DNA from: Ectocarpus siliculosus
Taxonomy: Eukaryota; Sar; Phaeophyceae; Ectocarpales; Ectocarpaceae
Length of the DNA stretch: 64,000 nucleotides
Assembly (NCBI GenBank): GCA_000310025.1
Contig: FN649749.1
Span: 2,724,297-2,788,296 of the forward strand
Direction of reading: 5' to 3'
Shown: positions 47,155 to 58,440 of the stretch, one piece after another
How the letters are laid out: each line of letters opens with the position of its first letter
Numbering within the stretch: position 1 is the first letter of the stretch
Notes under the pieces: model-generated
Database searches by the model: none
Seen by the model: the letters and a program-made list of their open reading frames with translations, nothing else
What the model was told of the DNA's origin: nothing
Made by a program: the position numbers and the translations under genes

Positions 47155-47580
47155 TGGTGGTTACCGAGATATGGTCCAAAGTGATGTCACGGCACCACCT
47201 CCGCGGTGTGTCGTAAATAGGACGACCGCGTCGCGAAATTTTCCCAAAACACCTCCAACAGGCACGAAACTTATTGCGCTGTGTTCCCCAGCCCCACCAG
47301 CTGTCGCGCAAGCCGTCAGTTGGCCGATACCAATGTATATGTGGTTCTTGAGATACACCCAAGAATGTGGCCGCAACACCACCTCGGCGATGTCTTAAAT
47401 AAACATGGCAAATTTTCGACACCGCGCGAAACGTTCCGAGAGCACATCTTATGAGCACAAATTTGTTTTTGTGGTGTTCTCACGCCCACCACCTGTCGTG
47501 TAGTTATTATAGTCGTTATTTGGCCGAAACCAACATGTGATTCCCGAGATACACGTGGTTGCCGCGATAAATGTAGACCT
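47155..47580. repeat. Degenerate ~185-bp tandem repeat
   Basis: Three diverged units begin with GGTTACCGAGATA, GGTTCTTGAGATACAC and GATTCCCGAGATACAC. Between them CACCACCTCCGCGGTGTGTC / CACCACCTCGGCGATGTCTT and GGCCGATACCAA / GGCCGAAACCAA recur at matching distances. Confidence 0.6.
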
Positions 47581-48128
47581 ACATGTTGCCTTTCGCTGAA
47601 AGGTGGGGTGGTATATGTAGGAGGTGGACGTACAGGCCGCAAGGGGTCGCCCTCACTTGCCCACGGGGTTGGGGGAAGCGACAACCCTCAATTTCCACGA
47701 GCGAAGCGTGAGGGGTTGTAAAGCTACACGCGCGTCCTTCACCGAGTGCGCCGGAAGGCATCAGTGACGGAACGCCGAGTCGGAGCAACGTCAGCAAGAG
47801 CGTGCGAATCGGAACCTGTTTCGGACCGTGCATATATAAGCTTGGGGAAAGAAAGTCGATTGGGTTAGGCGCGCAAGGGGGTCGATAGACGTTTTTTTCT
47901 TCGCCTGTCACAGTTGATGTACAGAACGGGCTCGAAAAATTCTGTTCACAAAAAAGGCTCAACTTTTCACGAAAATAAGAAAACAGAGGGCTAAGAAACT
48001 CAGCTCAATCTCGGCCACGACGACACCATAAGAAACGTCCCAAAAAGAAATATGATCGTGCGATACCTTCCAGGTATTAAAAACAAGGGGTTGTTGGGGG
48101 AGCGTGTCCAACAAGAAACGTCCCACTG

Positions 48129-48159
<31 letters not shown>
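48129..48159. repeat. GCT microsatellite
   Basis: Run of about ten GCT triplets. Confidence 0.9.
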
Positions 48160-48160
<1 letters not shown>

Positions 48161-48195
48161 GTGCTCCCACCCCCTACTACCTGCTCATCATGTAA

Positions 48196-48735
48196 ACATA
48201 TTTTGGAGTGTACTTATAGTCGTGCATGCCGTAGTCGTTCGACCATTGACCTCACATCCCTAAAAAGCCGGGACGGAGCACGCCGGGTTCCCACCGGACC
48301 AGGCTCTCACATCACCAAGCGCGAAGCACCGTGAGTTATTCGGCGAGTCGCATGAATGGTTAGCTGCATCCTGCTAAGGGTATTCGGCATCTTGTGCTTA
48401 CTTCCTTGCATACGAATGGCAGCTGGTTATGACGTAATTTATTTCCTGGTGCTTTCACTTCCGGAGACCGTTGTAGGCGCTGGGTAACTGCCTCGAGAGT
48501 GCTTGACCGTTTTAAAACAAAGTGCAATTATCCCCTTGGCGCGGAGTGAGGGTTCTCGGCCCGGCACAACTTAAACCTGCTCGACCACCATTCATGGTTA
48601 CCGCAAAAAAAAAAGCCAGAGGCAAAAAAGAAAGCGGTAACCTGGTTGCCGAGCTCACGAAGTGATGGCTTGTTTTATAACATCGCTGCCAAGCGACAAA
48701 AATCCAACCTCCATTGCAATCACCGGGGGGAGGGG
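48196..48735 (+). repeat. Repeat B, copy 3
   Basis: Shares CCGGGACGGAGCACGCCGGG, the GGTTACCG..CGGTAACC hairpin around A-rich DNA, and the CATCGCTGCCAAGCGAC end with the other copies, but has more substitutions, so it is the oldest of the three. Confidence 0.8.
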
Positions 48736-49049
48736 AGAGGTTATTTTCGCGACACCCCCCGCGCCCCAGCGCCGCCGCGGGCTGCGCTGTACCCACCAGT
48801 CATGGCTGCTATACTGGTGTGTTGTTTTCTTCGCCAGAAATAAGAACATGAGAAAGTAAGAGAATCACCACGAGGCGACAGCCCAAAGGAATAATAAAAT
48901 ACATCCGTTCTAAGAAATTGAGCCGACTTTGGCTGGTCCTTCTGCCATGAACAAGAAATTGAGGGTCGACCCGATTTTCAGGTTTTTTATCCCCGGGCCC
49001 AGTCTGTAGGGTATTTCTCCGAATATCGCCGAAGCTGTTGCGAATTTCA

Positions 49050-50870
49050 TGAACGAAAGGAGTGAAATTGATCAGGTCCGTTTGCAGTACTGTAGTCAAC
49101 ATTTGTCACCGACATCGTACCCTTTTACCATGGGTCATCCTGGTGGGCTCGCAGTATGTTCGCATCCTGTTCTTCAAGAGTGTCGTGCTATCGAAGTGCT
49201 GAAAAGGCAGAGTGAGTTCTGGCTTCAGATGCACATGGGTTCCCTCGACGATGAAGCCTCTTCGAAGCCAGTGAAACACGATTTGCTCAATGACGCCCTG
49301 CGATCGTTTGTCTGTGATTTGATCAAACAAGGGAGAAAAACGCGTCAGGGTCGGCCCTCGGTGTGATATCGGGACTTTGGGCACATGCAGCCCTCATTCG
49401 AATGTCAGGGAGAGAAAGAATAAATTGTCACGCAGGGTTACTTCAGTAAAACAGCATGTATTGAAGAAGCGAAGACTCGGGTTTACACCGCAATGTGGGA
49501 CACTGAACGCCCTGCCTGTGACTGTGATCGGCGAGAATGAATGAAGGAACTTCGTGAAGACCGTGATTCCGTCAAGCTCTATTTCTGCAACGCCATCGTA
49601 CCACTTGGTTTGGGAAATCACAGATTTTGAAGAATATTCACTCCTAACCCATCGTGTTGTGCTACCGAAAAAGCAGAGTCTTGTTTCAGATGCATTTGGA
49701 TTCACTTGACGTGTGGCCCTCCTCGAAGCTGACAGTGAAACATGTATTGTCCACCGACGCCCTGGATGTTATGTCTTTGGTTCGATCAAAGAAGAGAGAT
49801 ATGCGTGTCGGAGTCTGGGCTTGGTTTCAGACTGGGACTTCCGGCATAGTCAGCCCTCGATATGAATATCATGACCAAGAAGGAAAGGGTGAAAGTCATA
49901 TGTAGAGTTACGACAGCGGAACAGCATGTTTGGAAAGAGTCGAGACCCGGTTTCCCACCTCAAGTGGGAACATCGAAAACCTGCCTGTTAATGTCATCGC
50001 CAATAATGTATGAGTGAACTTCGTGAAGACCGTGTTTCCATGGCACTCCATTTCTTCAACGACTGTACTATTTTCTGTGGGATTTCACAGACGTTTTGCA
50101 CCACATTCACTCCCAGTCACACCGATCTTGTCGTGCTACTGAAAACGCAAAGTACGGTTTCAGATGCTTGTTGGAATCTCTACACTACTGACAGTTTTGC
50201 TACTCCGCCCGCCCATGGGGCACCCATGGATCACCCATGGGTCACCCATGAGCTCTTCATGGGCTCTTCATGGGCTCTTCATGGGCCGCCCATGCAGTGC
50301 CCATGGGCACTTCAACCTAGAACGTCGCCACGCCAGCGGCATATCAACCTAGAACTTAGCCACCCTAACATCAACCTACATGGAACTTAGCCACCAGCGC
50401 CAACCTGCATGTAGCACGTATCGTGTGGGCTTGGGGTTAGGGTTAGGGGTAGCGTCAGAGTTAATTGCCGTGATAGTGCCCGTTCCAAAGCGGATAATTG
50501 TTCTGTTGTTTAGGACTAAAGGTTCGGTTCAACGGCTCTCAATGGCTGCCCATAGGCTTCCCATGGGTCACCCATGGGCACTTCGTTGCCCATGGAGCAC
50601 CCATGGGGCAACCATGAGTCACCCATGGGTTGCCCATGGGATGACCCATGGGTGATCCAAGGGAGTCCAATGGGTCGTTTGGGAAAACTGTAGAAAGTGT
50701 GGGAGACCCATTGGTTCCCTCGACGAGATACCCTCCGCGAAGCTGACAGTGAAACTCCTTTCTGACAACGAGACCCCCTATGATAATATGCCTCTGATCC
50801 GATCAATCCAGGGAGATATGCATGTCGGAGTCGGGACTCGGTTTGACATCGGGACGTAGGAAACCGAAAT
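49050..50870. repeat. ~475-bp tandem repeat, about three units, third unit interrupted
   Basis: Anchor blocks recur in order: TCAGATGCA plus TTCACTTGACG/TTCCCTCGACG, then TCGAAGCTGACAGTGAAAC, then GATCAAA, then GTCGGAGTC, then GAACTTCGTGAAGACCGTG. Unit 1 lies around 49185-49650, unit 2 around 49650-50125, unit 3 around 50125-50870. Units 1 and 2 hold related open frames (49049-49366 and 49654-49905) whose differences fall partly in threes, so an old coding origin is possible. Confidence 0.7.
50205..50690. repeat. CCCATGGG-word array inserted in the third 475-bp unit
   Basis: Blocks of CCCATGGG with variable short spacers (CACCCATGGG, CTCTTCATGGG) at 50205-50310 and 50545-50670 flank three copies of a TCAACCTA..ACTTAGCCACC word. 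The part of the 475-bp unit expected at 50205 resumes at about 50700. Confidence 0.65.
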
Positions 50871-50936
50871 CTTGGCATTGGAGCCGTTTGCAAGGTCAAC
50901 GAGGATGAAAATCTCGAACCCGCCTCGTGCGATGAG

Positions 50937-52109
50937 GTGATGGATTCGAGAGTTTACATGCAGACGGTTCTTCCTGGTCTCGTCGACGCCACAGTAGCGC
51001 ATGCCAGATCGATGCCGGTACACCAACAACCACCAAACCGGCAGGGGAAAAGGGTGGGCAGGGGCAACAATTCGGGGGTGTGCCCAGTGGTTAGCAGTGA
51101 TACTGTCACCAACGACGGTGGGATCGACGGCAGTCTGCCGAAGAAAAGCGTGGAGAGGGAGGGAAGCGGGAATGGTAGCATCAAGGGGCAGGATGACGAC
51201 AGTGACGACTACTCGGGCAAGGATAGGAGTAGCGGCGACGACCAGGAGGACGACGGCAGTGATGCTTACTGGGGCAGGGATTGGAGTAGCGGCGATGACG
51301 ATCACAACTGGGGGCCTACGTTCGACGACCAGTGGGACAACGAGGGCGTGCACCCCGCAGAACGTACAGAACGTGCGGCAGAACGCCGCAAAGCATTCGA
51401 TCAGCGCCGAGTGTTCGCCACGATGATAGAGCAGCGCAAGGAGAACGTGTTCGAAATCTTGCGTTCACTTCTACCTGCCTGGATATGTACTCCCCAAACC
51501 TGAAAAATATACTTAAGTACTACTGTAATATTGAAGTATTTCTTTCCGATGCATGCAGCATTCTGAAAATAGTCATCATTGGTACACAGGCCCAAAGTCG
51601 GGGCATTCGTCCAGTACCTGCTCGGTGGGCAGACGACCGCGAATCCAGCGCAGCCCGCCAATAAACGGAGGCCGTAACATGGGGTCGTGTAGGGCAGAGG
51701 GGTATACTCTGAATCAGGTTTACCCTTTGAAAGATCGTCGAGCTTTTCGCTTTCCTTGCCCACCATGACCACATGCGGATGCACCCGGATGGGCGTAGGA
51801 CAAACAAGACCCAGCGCCGCCTGCGCCGCCTGCTCGAGATGCCCTTCCTCCAACGGCACGGGCTGTCTGGCCCTCAGTACAACTGCCTGTTGGAACTCTA
51901 CGACGGCAGCGAGCTAGAGGGCCTGGGTGTCTCGCCCGAGGACGCCTTTCCGCAAACTTGCGCTCCTACGGAAGACATCGCGCCATCGTTGGTAGATCGA
52001 TACTTCGTATGTGATTTCGGCCCGACCTGCGGCGGACGGTCAGTGTGCATTAGCGAAATTGACACCGTAGCCCACACCATAGGCAGCTCGTTCGCGGAAA
52101 AACACGGTA
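50937..52109 (+). CDS. Hypothetical acidic protein, two candidate exons
   Basis: An open frame at 50937-51503 encodes a Gly/Asp/Ser-rich segment with an internal duplication (SGKDRSSGDD, GRDWSSGDDD), followed by a charged, probably helical stretch (ERTERAAERRKAFDQRR, MIEQRKENVFEILR). A second open stretch from about 51773 to 52109 ends at a good donor (CACG|GTAAGA) and encodes RRLRRLLEMPFLQRHG, LLELYDGSELEGLG and a Cys-containing end (CDFGPTCGGR). A possible acceptor is GGCGTAG at about 51799. Joining the two is an inference. No family recognised; a mobile-element origin is possible in this repeat-rich setting. Confidence 0.3.
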
Positions 52110-52310
52110 AGAAGCTGTGTGTTTGAGCGTGCGAAAGCGTTTTATATCTCAATATAAGGATGTACCACGAGGAACTCGGAGAGGATGGACTCAGGACACA
52201 CACGTTCTACCCATGGGTAGGCGGTGAACCAGAATGGATTGCCTCGAAAAGGGGTAAAACAGTGACTTCTACTTCACTGCTCACGAACTTCGCGATGGCA
52301 CAACGCACTT

Positions 52311-54078
52311 TGAGGTGAGACTCACTGCGCCTGTCTGTACGCACATGTCGAACGTGATTTTGTTCTCTTGGATGACCTCCGAGGCGAAGTATTCGCGGTT
52401 GCAAACTGCACAGGTCTTCCGTAACTGCCACCCCTCCATAATCTCACTTGTTCGACGTCGAACGCGCGTCCAATTTTCGCTATCCCGCTGCAATCCCCTC
52501 CCCCCCAGCACCCCCTCTCCTCCTCCGTATCTTCGTTCGCGTCGTCCTCCGAGCTGTGGCCCGTTCCCTTTCCGCTCCCGGTTTCTGGTCATGCAAAAAA
52601 AAACGCGTAACAGCGGCCCTAAATCGCGATGGTCGTGCCCGCAACAAACGAGGCTCACCTTCTGGTCCGTGCTTCCTTGGTCTCCGTCCGAGAACCCGTC
52701 GGAATCCCCGTCGGGGGAACCACCCACGCCCTCCCACTCGCTCCCCTTCGCTCCTGCCTTCTCAGGCCTCGACCCATTCATCGCACCTGACTGGCTGCCC
52801 TTCCTGCCCTCGACGGACTGTGATCCCTTCTCCAGCCCGGATGTGTCCTTGTTCTTGACCCCGCCCCGCCCGCTCGCCCCCCCGCCTACCCGCGCGCTGC
52901 TTTTCACTACCTCCCTGGCATGCTCTACATCCATCTCCACATCGTTCACGGTCATGGTTGATTCGCGAGTATGCGACACCATGAAGACATCATACGACAC
53001 CACGTTTCCCTCTTCGTCGGCGTTCTCCCTCGCGACTGTCCCCCAAACTGGGTTCACGGCCCATGCTCCCGTGTGAAGGCACACCTATTCGAAAGTCGCC
53101 CTGCAAGACAGACACAAGGAGAAGCAACGCAGTGTTTCGTACCGGGAGATGGAGGCAGCGCTCGATAAGAGGCACGTAAACGATGCAATCGGGTATTAAC
53201 ACGTCCCAACACATCCGTCGTTGATGTACGAGTTGCTTTCGCCAATTTCTTGCGAAAACACGCACGAAGAATGGACCCTACCCACGCGCAAGTTGCTACC
53301 GGAAAGATCCGCGAGGACGGTGCGGCAATACACGGCTCGTCCCTCTGTGCTCTGCAACGTTTTAATGGGATTTCGACGTTCCCTTGCAGTGATTGCCCCC
53401 CTGCTTGACGTCATCCTTACGGCCTTCGCCCGGATCGGAAGGATTCGCGGTGGAGACCGTACCAAGTTCGCCCATTTTCGAACAATTTCATTCCGCTTTC
53501 AATGCGCCGTCTGGACTGGGCTTGACGATAACACCGGTGTGGGTATTCCTAAGAAGGTATTTGACTCACCTTTGCCTCTCGAGATTCCGCGAGTTTTTTC
53601 AACCCGTGAGCTTTCCTTCGTAGGAGCCTGGTGTCCTTCTCCTTCGCCTCCTCACTATTCTCTGCCGGAGCGCCCGATGAAAGTCCGTCCTTAGCCACCT
53701 GTTGCTTGCCGCCCCCCGCAGTGTCGTCCCCACCCTTACCGTCGCTTCCTCCAGGCGCCCTCCTCCGATCCCCGTGTACCACCTTTGCCACGTTTGATGC
53801 CCTCCTTACCCTCCCTTTTGTCCGGTCCATCTTCACTGCCCTCCTGCCGCGCGGCACTTCTCTCGCTCCCGCCCCCTCCACCAGGCTCCTTCTCGTCGAG
53901 CCCGCTGCGGGATGGCTTGCCCCCGCTGCCCCCTCTGTCTCCAGACACCCCCGCCTCTCCATCCTTATCCCCATCGCCCGAACCCTCCTGTCGTTGCCGT
54001 GATCGAGCCCGCGCCTCGGCCTGAGCAACCTCTTCCTTCCGTTTTCTTTCGGCAGCCTCTTCCTCCTGTTACGAAGTT
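52311..54078 (-). pseudogene. Lys/Glu- and Gly-rich coding remnant with a CxxC motif (possibly Helitron-like)
   Basis: On the minus strand, 54078-53736 encodes a charged segment (EEEAAERKRKEEVAQAEARA, then Gly/Ser/Arg-rich), and 53084-52311 encodes further Gly/Ser-rich sequence ending in RKTCAVCNREYF, ASEVIQENK and FDMCVQTG before a GTGAGT donor at 52310. The paired CxxC with an R-x-x-F pattern recalls the segment before the Rep-like region of Helitron proteins, but no Rep or helicase motif is present here. Not a continuous gene. The opposite strand has an equally long open frame (52315-53076) that is its shadow. Confidence 0.3.
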
Positions 54079-54720
54079 CGGCAACGACCGAAGGCAGGTG
54101 GAAACGCGATGCATGACGGAATCAGGTACTATGTAGGTTCCGATTCGCACCTAGGTGGGAAAATTCGAGTGCGAGTGTCAGCGGCGTCAGCGTCAAAGGA
54201 ATAGTTGCGTTGTGCTTATGGCCGCCAAGGCTTTGGAGACTTCGGTCTTACCCTGCATTTGTCGTGGGCTTCCTCTTCCGCCTTAGCTGCCGCCTTCGAT
54301 GATGCTAGGGGCACCTGCAAGCATTCCCATCACCATAGCCGCCACGTCCACATAATGAGCACGTGCATCCTTCAGCGTGCGCGCATCCGTGTACTATTCA
54401 ACCCCAGCGTCGACAACGTAATCCGGACAAGCAGGCAATATAACACTAGGTGAAACTCAACTCCGACGTCGTTCTGACGCAGCCATTACGTACCCGCCCG
54501 ACAAGGTCTCGGGACGGGGGCGGGTGCCTACGGTGAGTACTCACGAAGTAGGTAGGTTGTAGCCGCGCTCGCGCAATTTCTGGTCCTCGCTAGCCTGTAA
54601 GCGCAGGAAGGGGTACAAGTCGAACCGTCACGACGAAACCAACCATGAACATGGACGACGTCCCATGAAAGAGTAATGTGACAAAGCTAGCGTGTGATTC
54701 ACGTCCGGCGGCAGATGTAT

Positions 54721-55299
54721 CTATGCGTCATTATAGGCAACAACGTATACCACAGACTTCGTATCCCCAGCGTGAGGAGCCACAAGTAGGCGACCGTACA
54801 TTCTCGTTTCATTCTTGCCAATTGTGAACCGTAACTTCGTTCGCATTCTTACCGTCTCCACCTGGGCCATCATGCCACGGAGGACCGCTTTCTCTTGGTC
54901 TGGGTTCTGCTTTGCTACGTTGAGGGCGGCAACAGCTTCCCGGTAGGTGTCCGTCGCGCTCCGTAGCCTATCCTCGAACCTCTGCACGGCGAGGGCATTC
55001 GCTTCTGCGGCCCTGTCAGGGGACATCGCCACGAAGTGGTTGAGGCGTGGCAACCCTCCCATGCCCACTTGTCGCACCAAACCGGCTGCATCCGCAAAGG
55101 TCGGCACGTAGTGCGCAGTTGAGTAGGCTGTGAACACGACATGGACCGCATCACGTTCAGGCCCTTGTTGATAAAGGGGTCGGAAGAGGGTGTGGCCCCA
55201 CCATCCTCCGAAGGAGATGTCACGCTGTGGTCTGCGTTCAGAAGCACGACGGACATGCGAGCACGAAGGAAGCACGGAAGCACCGCGCATAAAGGACAC
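54721..55299 (-). pseudogene. OTU-like protease C-terminus plus coiled region (fragment)
   Basis: The open frame contains FGGWWGHTLFRPLY and AVHVVFTAYSTAHYVPT, where a hydrophobic strand followed by HY resembles the histidine motif at the end of OTU-type cysteine proteases. Downstream is a helical segment (RFEDRLRSATDTYREAV, NPDQEKAVLRGMMAQ) and a C-terminus MYGRLLVAPHAG. The cysteine half of an OTU domain was not found. OTU domains occur in several mobile-element proteins including Helitrons, and the CxxC remnant lies just downstream on the same strand. Confidence 0.3.
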
Positions 55300-57129
55300 G
55301 AAAGCCGGTTACAGCATATTGGATTTCGGTGGAAGCAAGGGGAGCGCCAACGGACGGGGCTAGGCAACGACGATGAGGAAGTACTCGACAGTTTCCACAC
55401 AGCGCCACGCGCTTCCTGATGTGACAAAACTTTGGGACCCTAACCTCGGTGTGCGAAAGGCACCGGCAGCCTCACGACCAGCGACGTCAACACAATCAGC
55501 GCTGAAAATTTCGTCAAAGCCTTGCGCAAGTGGTGTGGGTGATCCCGTGGCGGTCGCCGTGAAATCACCGACACTCTATTGGTCGAGAGGCCCTCACCGT
55601 CCGAGATCGCCTCGTGACGCACCCGACCAACGTCAAACTACAACGATACCGGGCCAACATCACTGCCGTACGGAAAGCGTCCGAAACGACGCAGCCATAA
55701 ATCTCTCCACAGGTAGACACCCTCATCGCGAACGAACGACTTCTTCCGTAACTCCGCCGCTCTTCGACCATGCACTCACATGGAACAAAGACACGAAGGG
55801 GCGCTTGGATAACCGTTGCCAGGATTGGCAGAACGAATTGCTGGAGCCATTGTCCCTTGACGGCTATCTCGCGTAGCTGTGCAACGAAAAACAGCCGCGC
55901 AGTCTCACACGAACCCACACGGTGCGTGTTTATCGTGTCGGGGCCAATATACCACCCGAAAGAGGTGAGCCCATCGTGAACATCGCCCGTGCAGTTGCTC
56001 CAACAGCAGAAGACATCTTCGTGCACGGACAACTATGCCTACATGTGCCGAAGCCCTCAGAGAACCATGCTCAGCCGCAGCTTCGCGGCCAACTTTGGGA
56101 CGGCGGCCCTTATCCCCCGCCCTTCCCTCACAAACAGTAGCGCTATCGAGTTCAACAAGCAGTTGCCGTCACCTAGCGTGATGAACGGTGTGCCGGTGCC
56201 TCCGCCGCCTTCTGGATGTATCCCCTGCATAAGGGTCGTTCTTAACGAAGAAGTCAGATCTCGAAATCACATTTCGATTTAAGAATAAACGAGTCGGATC
56301 TACCCAAATCCGGACAGAAATGGCCTGTGTGTCTTAACGGGAGATCTGCCAAATGGAAACGAATCTCTGCAGTCCACCACGAACAACCCGAGAGGTCTGT
56401 CGCTTGCCAACTGCCAGATTGCTGTTGTGACGTACTGTTATGACGTGGCCACACCACATGGGGAGCTATCGCTCCCGAGAAGCACACACCAAACGCGTAC
56501 ATGGCCTCTGTGCGGTACTGACACGATGTCTATGCATGTGACACTTTGAATCGACCCTCGTCCGACGGAAAGCCGCCAATTCGTCTGTGCATTTGAAGTT
56601 CGACAACCCACCGGAGATTGCCCCACAGACCAACACATCCCACACACGTTTTTTTTCGGGACCAGTCACGTGCAACAACGATGCGCAGTCACCCTCCCTT
56701 TGGGTTGTATTTTTGTGCTCTTTCTTTCCTCTGTGGTCGGCGGTGGATGGAGTTCGTGTGGATTGGCTGGGATTTGTCCCAAGGACATCTGTTTCCTATC
56801 GTTCTGCTGGACGGAACTCGGGGCTGCGCTCCGCTTACGGCGGTTCAGATGACGGCTGCCCTACAAGGGCATTTGCGAGCGCACAGGGGGTTCGTCTTAT
56901 GTATGCGGCGCACAACACGTACGGGCTTTCCTGCCCGAGGATCGCCATATCGCAATTACCTGCGTCACGTCATGCGCCTGGAACCTGTAACTGAAGTTGC
57001 ATATTTCTATGATGCAATGATGCGCTTGGGCAAGTATGTGCTCGTCCCATCGTTCCGTTTCTTGATGAGAGCTGCAGAACTGCTCCAAAATCAAAGCCAT
57101 TTTTACCGCCTGGTTGTTAAAGGTGACTT
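55300..57129. other. Unassigned stretch
   Basis: Several open frames of 100-230 codons on both strands overlap here. None has a recognisable domain or a clear splice structure. Confidence 0.3.
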
Positions 57130-57420
57130 GCACGACAGTCGTTTCACTATTATAAAAGTCCCCAAACTGACTGTTAGTAATGTGCACCCACCTCACTTTC
57201 ATAAGAGTCAGCTGACTGTGTTAACCTTAACAGTGTGTGAACTGACACCTCACTTTCATAAGAGTCAGCTGACTCTTATGAAAGTGAGTGAACTGACTGT
57301 CATAACAGTGAAATATCGATGACTGTAATAGGAGTGAGCCGACTGTTATAACAGTCGCTTCACTGTTATAACAGTCAAATATTCACTTTTATAACAGTGA
57401 ATCCATATATAAGATTGTGT
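57130..57420. repeat. Cluster of perfect palindromes, including one of 40 bp
   Basis: 57249-57288 is a perfect 40-base palindrome (half-site CTCACTTTCATAAGAGTCAG). Around it the words ACTGTTATAACAGT, CACTTTCATAAGAGTCAGCT and ACTTTTATAACAGTGA recur, each with a TTATAA or AGCT centre. Confidence 0.85.
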
Positions 57421-58199
57421 GGGAGCCCGGGCCGGCGCAGGAGGCCTCACCCAACCAAATCCAATACTTACATCGAATGATCTGAGTAAGGGATAAGAAT
57501 ACAGCAGGAAACTAAAAGAGCCGGTAATACAGGCAGATGGCACCAACGCACGGAGCGCTACATAAAATACAGCACACACGCACAGATAGGTTAAAGGCTG
57601 TGATCTGATTGATCTGGCCCCTGCAAGCTAAACCCAGGAACTCGTGTTGAACAAACCTGCACTGAAATGTTCACATGATACATGTTGTACCTATGTAGCA
57701 GCGTGTGTGTGCTGCAGCTGTGGCTGTGGCTGCGGCTGCCGCCGTGCCGGCCGCCGTATGCACCGAGAGCTTTCAAGAGCTACAAGTAGCGCTACTGTTT
57801 TGTCTACCGCGGTTTACGTAGATCCATCACAAGCCTGCAGGGAACGTAACGCACCATCCAAGCAGCCGCTGCCTAAATGCAACCGCTTCTCAATCTCCTG
57901 TTGCCTCAGTGTAACCTCACTCTGCTGTACCTCACCGAGGGGAACAGTACTTCAAATGCCCACCTCCTTCCTGAAAGACTAATAGCGCGCTTCAGTTTGT
58001 CGGGATGCCCGCCTGCTGTTGAGTTGGTGTAATGAAATTGGCGTGAGAGGGCTGCCGTGGGGTGAGGTGTGTCGTTCACCAACGATTGAAAACACCCCGC
58101 TGCTTCTTCCTTGGTTGACCTGCTGGCCTGCTGACCTCCTTGACTACTATTCCGTGAGATTTGTTTTGAAACTGGGGGTTGGTCGGGTTACCATTTTTT

Positions 58200-58440
58200 G
58201 GTCGCTTCATGAGATGATTATCATTGGACGTCATGATACCTCATGGTGTACGATGGTTCGTCATTTTACCCACATGCAGCAAGTTCATGAGAATCTCAAT
58301 GGGCCCATGAAATTTCTCCTCATGGTGCCCCGTGAGAATCTCATGGCTTCTCGAGACCACTCATTCATTGCTCCCCGCGAGACACAACGAAAATGAATGG
58401 TGTTATCGAGAGAACGTTTCTCATGGGGTACCATGAGCTA
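58200..58440. repeat. CATGAG/CTCATGG-word array
   Basis: The words CATGAGAATCTCA, CTCATGG, CATGGTGTACG and GGGTACCATGAG recur in both orientations over about 240 bases, with no coding signal. Similar in style to the arrays at 10922-11260 and 50205-50690 but with a different word. Confidence 0.55.

Noticed and set aside
50430-50460. Short GGGTTAGGGTTAGGGG run, also near 6118, 32570 and 39477
   Set aside because: Telomere-like, but only one or two units at each place; too short to call an interstitial telomere tract.
52315-53076. 253-codon Pro/Ser-rich plus-strand open frame
   Set aside because: Complement of the Gly/Arg-rich minus-strand frame, which has the CxxC motif and a GTGAGT donor. 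The plus frame is taken as the shadow.
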